Assembly (NCBI GenBank): GCA_018645475.1
Contig: JABGWU010000001.1
Coordinates: 1 to 33,423 of the forward strand
Direction: 5' to 3'
From: Opitutia bacterium
Lineage (GTDB): Bacteria; Verrucomicrobiota; Verrucomicrobiia; Opitutales; Seribacteraceae
Length of the DNA stretch: 33,423 nucleotides
The notes beneath the pieces were generated by a model, which searched no databases, was not told the origin of the DNA, and saw only the letters and a list, made by a program, of their open reading frames with translations. Of this stretch, positions 1-6,415 are shown in pieces; positions within the stretch are counted from its first letter, which is position 1, and each line of letters opens with the position of its first letter. The translations under genes and the position numbers were made by a program.

Positions 1-64
1 ATTGTTTTTAAAAGTGTTTAAGCTTGCTTGAAAATAAGAACTATTTATTTTGTTAATTTTTAGT

Positions 65-141
65 GCACCCGTAGCTCAATTGGATAGAGTGCCTGGCTAC
101 GGACCAGGAGGTTGGGGGTTCGACTCCCTCCGGGTGTGCCA
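65..141 (+). tRNA. tRNA-Arg (anticodon ACG)
   Basis: A complete cloverleaf of 77 nt with encoded CCA. The acceptor arms GCACCCG (65-71) and CGGGTGT (131-137) pair along their full length with one G:T at the first pair. The anticodon stem CCTGG/CCAGG encloses the loop CTACGGA, so the anticodon is ACG, which reads CGN arginine codons after A34 deamination. The T loop TTCGACT is canonical. It is the intact member of a set that includes two degenerate 3'-end copies further downstream, so this gene has probably served as an integration target. Confidence 0.97.
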
Positions 142-170
142 CTCTTGAAATTGACATATATACGCTAAAA

Positions 171-198
171 AAAGGGCTTCCAGGCGGTAGCCCTTTTT
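171..198 (+). terminator. Rho-independent terminator of tRNA-Arg
   Basis: AAAGGGCT (171-178) and AGCCCTTT (189-196) form a perfect 8-bp stem with a 10-nt loop, followed by Ts. It lies 30 nt after the tRNA CCA end. A diverged copy of this hairpin follows the degenerate tRNA copy near 890-920. Confidence 0.85.
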
Positions 199-267
199 AT
201 TCCCCTTTTTTGCGGACATAAATCTTATCACTATTTATCAGAATATAGTACGATATGATCGTCTTAT

Positions 268-675
268 GGGCAACAGAAGAAAAGTAAGATTCGGCAGGGA
301 AAAGCGAATGGGTCCTTGTGTAAGATTTGCTTTCATTCTAATTGGGCCGAGCTTAAATGTGGAGCACTTGGCTTTTGATATTTTCTCTATATCACTCACA
401 TCATATGAGCCAGTTTCTATACCTGCGATGAATGTGGGGGAAAAGCGTGGAAACCGACCTATCCTCTGGCCCTCAATCTCGTCTCTTTACTGATCTTTGG
501 ATTTTTGCTTTGGCTCACTATTTACGCTCTTTCGGATGTGCATAAAGACCCTCGGCGCTTGATACTGCCCCTAGTCACATTACTTGCAGGTTCAGGCTTA
601 TACAATAATGTCCGGAAAAATACCGCCCACTGGAGACAGTTCAAGGCTTGGGCCAAAAGTAAAGACAGTCTTTGA
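268..675 (+). pseudogene. Broken zinc-ribbon + two-TM membrane protein
   Basis: One reading frame, ending at TGA 673-675, has protein-like composition but is interrupted by TGA codons at 385-387 and 406-408. Before the stops it has CKIC (from 319) and a further Cys; after them it has CDEC followed by GG, the two knuckles expected of a zinc ribbon. Two hydrophobic helices and a basic C-terminal tail ending KSKDSL follow. No intact start codon is evident in this frame; 268 marks where protein-like sequence could begin after the duplicated tRNA flank. I infer a small zinc-ribbon membrane protein carried in on an integrated element and now decayed. The exact family is not recognised. Confidence 0.55.
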
Positions 676-814
676 ACAATCAAAGATACCAGTCGTATAT
701 TACCCTTAATAATGTTCTGAGCGGATCATGGAATGTTGATGCCATGGGATGGGAACCATCTTTGGCAACATCTCGGCAACAAAGCTCTGAAGTCCAATAA
801 TCAAGGGATTTATT

Positions 815-985
815 CTCTGACTACGGAGCAGGAGGTTGGGTGGTTGACTCCCTCCGGGTGTGCCATTTAATTTAAGTCTAGGTCGAACTAACAAAGAGGC
901 TTCCAGAGGGTAGTCCTTTTTTGTTGGACTTATTTTTTGCTACTATTTAACAAAATATACAACAATATGAGTTTTTTATGGTGAA
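815..985 (+). repeat. Degenerate copy of tRNA-Arg 3' half plus downstream flank
   Basis: Positions 815-865 repeat the anticodon loop through CCA of the tRNA at 91-141 with few changes; CTACGGA, AGGAGGTTGGG and CTCCCTCCGGGTGTGCCA are kept. The similarity continues past the tRNA: a damaged version of the terminator (GGCTTCCAG..GTAGTCC then Ts) and an AT-rich stretch resembling 205-275. The anticodon and T stems are damaged and no 5' half is present, so this is not a working tRNA. A duplicated tRNA 3' end plus flank is the usual scar of tRNA-directed integration, so I read it as an old att site. It fills most of the gene-free interval 676-1000. Confidence 0.8.
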
Positions 986-1000
986 CAAAATGGGAAGCAA

Positions 1001-1258
1001 ATGAGAAAGCCAACAAAAGTACAAGTAAGGGGAGAAACTCGCTGGATTGTAAATATCCGCAAACGAGACAAGCGATACCGTAATTTTTTTCAAATTGTTT
1101 CTGATGCAGTAAATTTCGACGAACACGATTATGTTAATGAGATTTCGAAAAAGAAGCCTGCCGGATATAAGACTATATTATCTGTCGCCCGAGATCATTA
1201 CTTAAATGAATACGCCGCCAGTATAACCCGGCCAAGCCAACACAGAAGGGTTATATAA
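1001..1258 (+). pseudogene. Integrase-like N-terminal fragment
   Basis: An 85-residue reading frame starting just after the degenerate att copy. The N-terminus reads as a short beta-rich arm (VQVRGETRWIVNI) with many basic residues, then KRDKRYRNFF, like the arm-type DNA-binding region of tyrosine integrases. A stretch resembling the start of a core-binding helix follows (ILSVARDHYLNEY). There is no catalytic domain: the frame stops at 1256-1258 and no R..HxxR..Y segment follows in any frame nearby. Its position next to a tRNA 3'-end repeat is where an integrase gene normally lies. Family assignment is inferred from pattern and context, not from a diagnostic motif. Confidence 0.5.
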
Positions 1259-1289
1259 CGACCCACGATCGTGTAAACAAATTTACTTC

Positions 1290-2054
1290 TTGAGAAAGTC
1301 GGACACGGAAAAAATCGTTCTGCAGGCTAGCGGACAAGGCAAAGCATGGCTGGGTTGCTCCTCGCTTTTGTTTTTCGGTTTAGGAGTTGGGCTGACTATG
1401 GCCTACGGATTAGAATCGGGAGCCTATTGTTTCTTTCTACTAATTGCATCTGTTGTTTTAGGGCTGATGGATAACTCCAAGGAAAGTAATGTAGTGCTGA
1501 CTCGTAAATACCTTTATGGTGGCACCACCTTTCGTAAAAGCATGGAATGGGGCAGATTGGGCAAGGTCTGGGCAGGTCAGTATGATATTCATTGGGAGGG
1601 AATAAAGGCAAAAGGAGGAAAGTCCAATATCTGCAAGACGGCCTACGGAAATTTTGGACGGGAATGCCAGCATAATCAAAGACATGTTTCCATTGATCTT
1701 GCCATAGAGTGGATTGAGGCCTTGAGGGATGCCCTTTCCGATGAAGACCGTCAGGAATTGATCCGCAGGTTCAAGAGAGCGGCCCCGCAGAGCGAGCGTT
1801 CCATTGCTAGTCTGTCCCCTGAGGAGCAGGCTAAAGCTAACAAACTGCTCAAGGAGTTGAAAAGCTGGAGCTCGGGATACAGGCAAGAAAGAAAAATGGA
1901 AATTAGGCAATACTTTGCTAATAAAGGATGGGCGATTCCTCCTACTAAACATTCAACATTGGTGAACGCTTTGGTCTATTTCTACCTCTTCTTACTTATT
2001 CCCGGTTGCTTGTTCATTATCTTTTATATTCTTGTGAAGTACTGCCTAGCCTAG
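1290..2054 (+). CDS. Unrecognised three-TM membrane protein
   Basis: A 254-residue frame with a TTG start (first usable start after the upstream in-frame stop at 1224-1226). Two hydrophobic helices lie at about residues 17-37 and 41-60, then a soluble middle (about 65-215) with a predicted helical, charged stretch around the SPEEQAKANKLLKELK region, and a last helix at about 225-250. The middle part after the first helices could be a PH-like fold, but no motif decides this. It lies inside the tRNA-Arg hotspot between a decayed att copy and a third tRNA-like remnant, so it may be cargo of an old element. No ribosome binding site is obvious. Function unknown. Confidence 0.6.
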   Translation: MRKSDTEKIVLQASGQGKAWLGCSSLLFFGLGVGLTMAYGLESGAYCFFLLIASVVLGLMDNSKESNVVLTRKYLYGGTTFRKSMEWGRLGKVWAGQYDIHWEGIKAKGGKSNICKTAYGNFGRECQHNQRHVSIDLAIEWIEALRDALSDEDRQELIRRFKRAAPQSERSIASLSPEEQAKANKLLKELKSWSSGYRQERKMEIRQYFANKGWAIPPTKHSTLVNALVYFYLFLLIPGCLFIIFYILVKYCLA

Positions 2055-2429
2055 CCGCTCGGGTTCTACTTTTTTCTCTATTGGTTTGGTTAACCACTCA
2101 TACTCTTCGAGCTTTATAGAGTCGGTTTGCTGTGCGTTTTTAGCGACCGGTTGGTTAGGTTTAATTATAAAAACATACAACTTAATTGTGAGGCAATACT
2201 CGGTCGGGAACACCCTTGAAGCCCCTTCCTTACTAGGTTTATCCCTTGGTTGTTGACCATGAGACTGGGGGTTCGACTGCATCCGGTGCTGCCATTTTTA
2301 ATTATACTAACTTCCTTTGAATTTTGAGAGAAATTCTTGAAGTTAATGCATGGTACTTAAAGCATTAATTTCGAACAGAATGTAAAAAAGATTTTAAAAG
2401 ATAAATTGATTATCGAAGAAAGTTAAGAA
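2055..2429. other. Gene-free interval with a third tRNA 3'-end remnant
   Basis: No convincing gene on either strand. A 78-codon minus-strand frame here has poor protein character. The only structured element is the tRNA-like end at 2262-2294, listed separately. The remainder is AT-rich. Confidence 0.6.
2262..2294 (+). repeat. Weak third copy of a tRNA 3' end (possible att remnant)
   Basis: The segment contains GGGGGTTCGACT, as in the tRNA-Arg T arm, followed by an altered CATCCGGTGCTGCCA in place of CCTCCGGGTGTGCCA. The returning half of the T stem no longer pairs, and nothing upstream folds into the rest of a tRNA. Spacing suggests it closed a second element whose other end is the copy at 815-865. 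Similarity is shorter than for that copy, so chance or an origin from another tRNA cannot be excluded. Confidence 0.45.
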
Positions 2430-3797
2430 TTAATCAGCTTTCTTATCTTCTTCCGAAGATTTTGGATTATCCTTTTTTTCATCTTGTTTGGGAGAAGGTG
2501 TTGGTTCTTTTTTTGGATCTTTTGATGGTGGGGTAGCAGGAATTTCCTTTTTATCGGATACTATTTTATCAGATGCTTCGCCATTTGTTTTTATAGGTTT
2601 TTTTACTTGCTCAGAACCACTGATTGTTGGTTTTGAAATAGGATTCTTCGATGCAGGGTCTTTTACCGCCTCATCCTTTTTGCTTTGATTATCGCTAGAA
2701 GATGTGACTTTTGATTTTTGATCTTCCTTATTTGCCTTTTTGTCTGCTTCCTCTTTTTTTCCAGTTGAAAGCGAGCTTTCGCTTTCTTTGGATAAAGGTT
2801 TTTTTGAGTCTTCTTTATCTTCCTCCGTTGAAGTTTTTTCCTTCTTTTCGGAATCGTTCTTGGAGTCTTCCTTTTCTGAACTTTCTTTTTTAGATGAAGT
2901 AGTTATTGGTTTCTTCTTTTCTTCGGCAACGCGATTTTTTCTGGCTTCGATAAAAGAAACAACACATAGGATGACAAATATAAGAAGTAAGCCCGCAGAC
3001 AATAACATTGTTGTGGGCTTTAAACTGGATACATGAATAATCATGTAGGGGTCTTCTTTTAACCAATTCATTTCGGAAACTGCGGATCCTACTTTTCCCG
3101 CGACAGCTAAGAAACCTACTAAACCAACCGATACCGCAACATGCATGAAATGCTTATGGGCATGGGGCATTTTAGCGGCACCTATGGTTAACAATATTAT
3201 TATTATACCTAAAATTCCAGGGATGAAAGCAGTCCAACTTTTCTTAAATTCAATTTTAGCGTTTGGTTTTGGTGCAGGAGAAATATCGATATTTTTCCAA
3301 TTAGTTGATTGAAGGGTAATGGGGCCCGGAGATTGGACTTGGTTTTTAAATACAAATCGAATGGTGGAAGAGTTTTGGTCAACCGTTGCCCAATCGATAT
3401 CAACTGCTTCCTGGTTACCAACTCCCTGATAATTCTCAGATTCTTGAATTAGCTTGTCCATTGTATCTTCTTTAGAAGAAGCATACCAAAAAGATTTTTT
3501 TACATAGCCTCGATCTGTGGCACCTTCATCAATTGCGTAGTTTCCCTGTGATGCATCCTTTGCGTGATTCAGATTTAAATTATAAATAATCCAATAAGCA
3601 TGTTCACCTGCTGCATCACTCGAAGGAAACCCAAGGTCAAGTTCGTAGGAATCGTTCCCATCAGATAGGGTAAGTACTGTATCCTCCGCTAGTGGCCCAT
3701 TTATCTCGAGAGACAATCCTGGGTCCTGTAGCAGGTAACCTGCAATGCCGGTTAAGATTAACAAACCTCCAATGATGAATGCTGGAATTTTTATCAT
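2430..3797 (-). CDS. Membrane protein with long charged cytoplasmic tail
   Basis: About 455 residues from the ATG at 3797; an in-frame GTG at 3836 would add 13 poorly conserved-looking residues. The order is: N-terminal helix (about 5-25, beginning IPAFIIGGLLIL), a soluble, probably external domain (30-180) with many Asp/Asn/Ser, three more helices (about 184-206, 216-238, 258-282), then a tail of about 170 residues made almost only of Lys, Glu, Ser, Asp and Pro. The tail looks disordered and highly charged. It is divergent from clpS with a gap of about 116 bp, which must hold both promoters. I do not recognise the family, and the tail alone gives no function. Confidence 0.8.
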   Translation of the reverse strand: MIKIPAFIIGGLLILTGIAGYLLQDPGLSLEINGPLAEDTVLTLSDGNDSYELDLGFPSSDAAGEHAYWIIYNLNLNHAKDASQGNYAIDEGATDRGYVKKSFWYASSKEDTMDKLIQESENYQGVGNQEAVDIDWATVDQNSSTIRFVFKNQVQSPGPITLQSTNWKNIDISPAPKPNAKIEFKKSWTAFIPGILGIIIILLTIGAAKMPHAHKHFMHVAVSVGLVGFLAVAGKVGSAVSEMNWLKEDPYMIIHVSSLKPTTMLLSAGLLLIFVILCVVSFIEARKNRVAEEKKKPITTSSKKESSEKEDSKNDSEKKEKTSTEEDKEDSKKPLSKESESSLSTGKKEEADKKANKEDQKSKVTSSSDNQSKKDEAVKDPASKNPISKPTISGSEQVKKPIKTNGEASDKIVSDKKEIPATPPSKDPKKEPTPSPKQDEKKDNPKSSEEDKKAD

Positions 3798-3913
3798 GTT
3801 ATTAAAAAATTCTTTTAATGGGGCGCAGGCAAGCACGGAAAGTAGTATAATTCAATTTATAGTCATTTTTACCATCGGAATTGAAGAAACTTTACTATAA
3901 TAGTTTCATTTAT

Positions 3914-4222
3914 ATGGCTTTTGACAATGCTAGCTCCACATTAAGCTCTCCTCTTTTGGAAGAAAAAACCGAATTGGATGAGCAGTTAGGAACTCCCTGG
4001 AAGGTAATCGTGCTTAATGACCCGGTAAACCTAATGAATTATGTAGTCATGGTCTTTAAGAAAGTATTTGGCTACAACGATACAAAAGCGACTAAACATA
4101 TGATGGAGGTACATGAACAGGGTAAATCTGTTTTATGGGTTGGGGAAAGAGAGCAGGCTGAAAATTACGCCTATCAATTACAGCGCTGGCGATTGCAGAC
4201 AATTCTTGAAAAGGATGATTGA
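3914..4222 (+). CDS. clpS: ClpS adaptor of the Clp protease
   Basis: About 102 residues. It delivers N-degron substrates to the ClpA/ClpC-ClpP protease. The ClpS core is clear: PWKVIVLNDPVNLMNYVV, then VFGYNDTKATKHMMEVHEQG, then AENYAYQL. The ND and D-x-x-N-x-x-x-Y-V pattern that binds the N-terminal residue and the HxxG segment are present. The ATG at 3914 is preferred over the TTG at 3881, which would add residues unlike the family. An N-terminal extension of about 25 residues before the core is usual for ClpS. The next gene starts inside its 3' end, suggesting translational coupling. Confidence 0.95.
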   Translation: MAFDNASSTLSSPLLEEKTELDEQLGTPWKVIVLNDPVNLMNYVVMVFKKVFGYNDTKATKHMMEVHEQGKSVLWVGEREQAENYAYQLQRWRLQTILEKDD

Positions 4223-4661
4223 GTTTAGCTTACAGGTTGAAGCCCGTATTATTCGTGCCGTTCTACCCGAACTCGAAAAGTTATTTGCCTTATCGGTAAA
4301 AGGGGAAGATTTTTCAGAAATTTTACCAGATTTTGATGACCCAGACTTTAAGGAAGCTTGGATCGAGGGATTAAAGCATGAGGCAAAAGACGATCGTAAC
4401 GCCTTGGCAAGGCTCTTAAAAAGCCCTCGATTTAAGTACGGTCGAGTAGAACTTGAAGAAAGCGATGTTGACGACTTACTTCGTGGTTTAACTGCAATTC
4501 GTTTTACAATAAGAAAAACCTCCCTTAAGGAAGTGAGCGACGAAGAATTAGAGACAGGCATGTCTAGTATTTCTTCTAAGCACCCGGAAGTTCAAATTGG
4601 ATATTTTGCCTATCTATTAATGGCTGAGGTTCAGGAAAGATTAATTCAGGAAATTTCTTAG
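4215..4661 (+). CDS. DUF2017-like protein coupled to clpS
   Basis: About 148 residues from the ATG at 4215, which overlaps the clpS stop by 8 nt. It is all-helical and acidic. The pattern IRAVLPELEKLF near the N-terminus, a central LARLLKSPRF stretch and a C-terminal GYFAYLLMAEVQERLIQEI helix resemble the actinobacterial DUF2017 family, whose genes sit directly after clpS (for example after M. tuberculosis clpS). The similarity is one of length, helix pattern and gene order, not of a catalytic motif. Its stop codon overlaps the stop of the convergent oxidoreductase gene by 4 nt. A role in Clp adaptor function is inferred from context only. Confidence 0.7.
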   Translation: MIEFSLQVEARIIRAVLPELEKLFALSVKGEDFSEILPDFDDPDFKEAWIEGLKHEAKDDRNALARLLKSPRFKYGRVELEESDVDDLLRGLTAIRFTIRKTSLKEVSDEELETGMSSISSKHPEVQIGYFAYLLMAEVQERLIQEIS

Positions 4662-6079
4662 GCTGGTCTTAATATTCGGTTATTTGCTACTGCTATACCC
4701 CCTAGCATTGCCCCGACAATTCCAATGTACCCCTGATCTGTGCCAGCCAAGTATAAGTTTTTGATCTGACTTGAACCTGATCTGCTTTTTACTGGGGAAC
4801 CATATAATGCACCATTTGCATGGTTTGTGTATTTTTTAATAGTTCTTGGAGTAAATGTATCCTTAAGTAAGGTGGCGTCTGAAAAATCCTTTTTTTGTAT
4901 TTGTCCTTTTGGTAAGTATTCGAGAGCTTTTTGGAGCATTACGGTCTCACAGCGTGCTTTTTCTGCAATATAAGCAGGTTCTTCTAATGAATCCCATTTA
5001 TCAAAATTTGCGGGGTTCGTAATCCGTAATCTACTTTCATCAACTTTTTGATTATGTGGATCTTGATAATTTTCGGGTATACAAATTACTCCAGATGTGG
5101 AATCCATACTTTCTTTCGGTTTTTCATACCGAAATTCTTGATCATCATTATAAAAAATAACCGTCTCATCCCATCCGAAATCTGTTGGTTTACCTTTGAA
5201 TACAGAAATGGTTTCAATAACAGAAAAATTCCCCATCTTATTTTCTTTCGGTGGAGTTTTTTTCTTGGTTAGTAATTCTTCAGTCTCAACCAACCCACAT
5301 GTTGAAATTATATGATCAGCTGTATATGTGTCTTCATTATCCATTACAATTTCAGTTGCCTTCCCATTGTAAGTTTTAATTTTCTTAACTGCGTTATTCA
5401 TCAATCTTTTGACCCCCATTTCATCTAATTTTTGAACTAATGGATCTAGAATTGCCCTAATTCCATGTGATGGTCTTGCAAGACCTTGTTTAAAAATCGC
5501 ATCGAATAACATCGTAAATGTGGCGAAGTCTATGTCGTTTTCTTGTGCAGAACCATAATAAGATGTCGGACATAGGAGCATTTCCCCAAGGAGTGGTTCC
5601 GCAAATGCTTCCTTCAGGATTGATCTAGTTGAAAGGTCAGGGACATTGATGGAGTAGGCGTCAAAATCCTCCATTTTTTGTAAGAAATTTCGAAAGCGAT
5701 CTTTTTCTTTGGGGAAGTTTTCATAAATTTCATTTAAAAAAAAGGAAAATTCGTTGTTAAAGCGAATATGCTTATCTTCAAAGCTAATTCTTGAACGGCT
5801 TTGCTCGTATAAATTTAAACTTTCAAATGGAATGCGAAGTTGTCTACAGGCACGAAGTAGGGGAGAGGTTTTACCAGATGAGGGCGAAGGGAAGTTGGTT
5901 ACCGCATGAAGACCAACATCAAACTTTCTTCCTTTTCTTGCATAGAAACTATTGAGCCCCCCAACCACATAATGTTTTTCCAACACAAGAACATTTTTAC
6001 CAAACATGGCCAATCTTAAGGCAGCGGACAGTCCAGACAACCCCGCACCAATTACGGCAACATCAAAATGATTATCTAT
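4658..6079 (-). CDS. CrtI/CrtISO-like FAD oxidoreductase, start codon abnormal
   Basis: A phytoene desaturase/carotenoid isomerase-type flavoprotein of about 474 residues. The N-terminal FAD-binding fingerprint VAVIGAGLSGLSAA is followed by the second glycine motif with VLEKHYVVGGLNS, and the C-terminus has the family signature NLYLAGTDQGYIGIVGAMLGG. In the frame between the upstream stop (near 6140) and the fingerprint there is no ATG, GTG or TTG. The first TTG lies inside the fingerprint (6040) and would destroy FAD binding. Likely starts are ATA at 6079 (giving xDNHFDVAVIGAG) or ATT at 6088, or a point mutation or sequencing error. The gene follows an ACP and a ketosynthase gene, suggesting that it acts on an acyl or polyene chain rather than on a classical carotenoid; no carotenoid genes are nearby. 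Confidence 0.85.
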   Translation of the reverse strand: MDNHFDVAVIGAGLSGLSAALRLAMFGKNVLVLEKHYVVGGLNSFYARKGRKFDVGLHAVTNFPSPSSGKTSPLLRACRQLRIPFESLNLYEQSRSRISFEDKHIRFNNEFSFFLNEIYENFPKEKDRFRNFLQKMEDFDAYSINVPDLSTRSILKEAFAEPLLGEMLLCPTSYYGSAQENDIDFATFTMLFDAIFKQGLARPSHGIRAILDPLVQKLDEMGVKRLMNNAVKKIKTYNGKATEIVMDNEDTYTADHIISTCGLVETEELLTKKKTPPKENKMGNFSVIETISVFKGKPTDFGWDETVIFYNDDQEFRYEKPKESMDSTSGVICIPENYQDPHNQKVDESRLRITNPANFDKWDSLEEPAYIAEKARCETVMLQKALEYLPKGQIQKKDFSDATLLKDTFTPRTIKKYTNHANGALYGSPVKSRSGSSQIKNLYLAGTDQGYIGIVGAMLGGIAVANNRILRPA

Positions 6080-6129
6080 GGACTGAATGGCAGAACTTTT
6101 AAAGTAAAACCAGAAAACAAATTTAAAAA

Positions 6130-6390
6130 CTATGCCGCTGCACCGGCTTCAAACTTAGGCAAAAGATAATTCCCACAACTGTCCAAAGACTCCAACTGCC
6201 TATATTCTGCTTCAGGAACATCGATTCCGTGCTGCTTGCGGAGTTCCATTACTATATCAAGGAAATCCATAGAATCCAAATCGAGTTGATCGCGTAATCG
6301 AATTTCTGGTTTAACATCGCTTAAGTCTTCATCGGGAGCGATTTCTGAAATTATGTCGAGTACAATTTGTTTAACTTTATCCTTGTTCAT
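6130..6390 (-). CDS. Acyl carrier protein
   Basis: 86 residues. It carries acyl chains on a 4'-phosphopantetheine arm. The attachment motif DLDSMDFLDIV is present with Ser40 as the modified residue; the protein is acidic and predicted four-helical, as expected. The C-terminal GAAA tail is unusual but short. It sits 25 nt after the ketosynthase and about 50 nt before the oxidoreductase, all on the minus strand. This is a dedicated ACP rather than the housekeeping acpP, judged from its pairing with this ketosynthase and the absence of fabG/fabD. Confidence 0.93.
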   Translation of the reverse strand: MNKDKVKQIVLDIISEIAPDEDLSDVKPEIRLRDQLDLDSMDFLDIVMELRKQHGIDVPEAEYRQLESLDSCGNYLLPKFEAGAAA

Positions 6391-6415
6391 GCTTAAAATA
6401 TTTAACCTTTATATA

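Noticed and set aside
266-493. A 75-codon plus-strand frame
   Set aside because: It overlaps the zinc-ribbon pseudogene in another frame and has no protein character of its own.
268-675. Selenocysteine or stop readthrough at the two TGA codons
   Set aside because: The stops are not in a Cys-like active-site context, two occur close together and no SECIS-like hairpin is evident; decay is simpler.
2046-2282. A 78-codon minus-strand frame
   Set aside because: It runs into the tRNA-like remnant and the end of the membrane-protein gene, with no domain or start signal.
2262-2294. 3' end of a tmRNA or functional tRNA
   Set aside because: The T stem does not pair and no acceptor partner or tmRNA body is found upstream.
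2740-3036. Phe/Ser-rich plus-strand frame
   Set aside because: It is the antisense of the Lys/Glu/Ser-rich tail of the minus-strand gene; low complexity creates the open frame.
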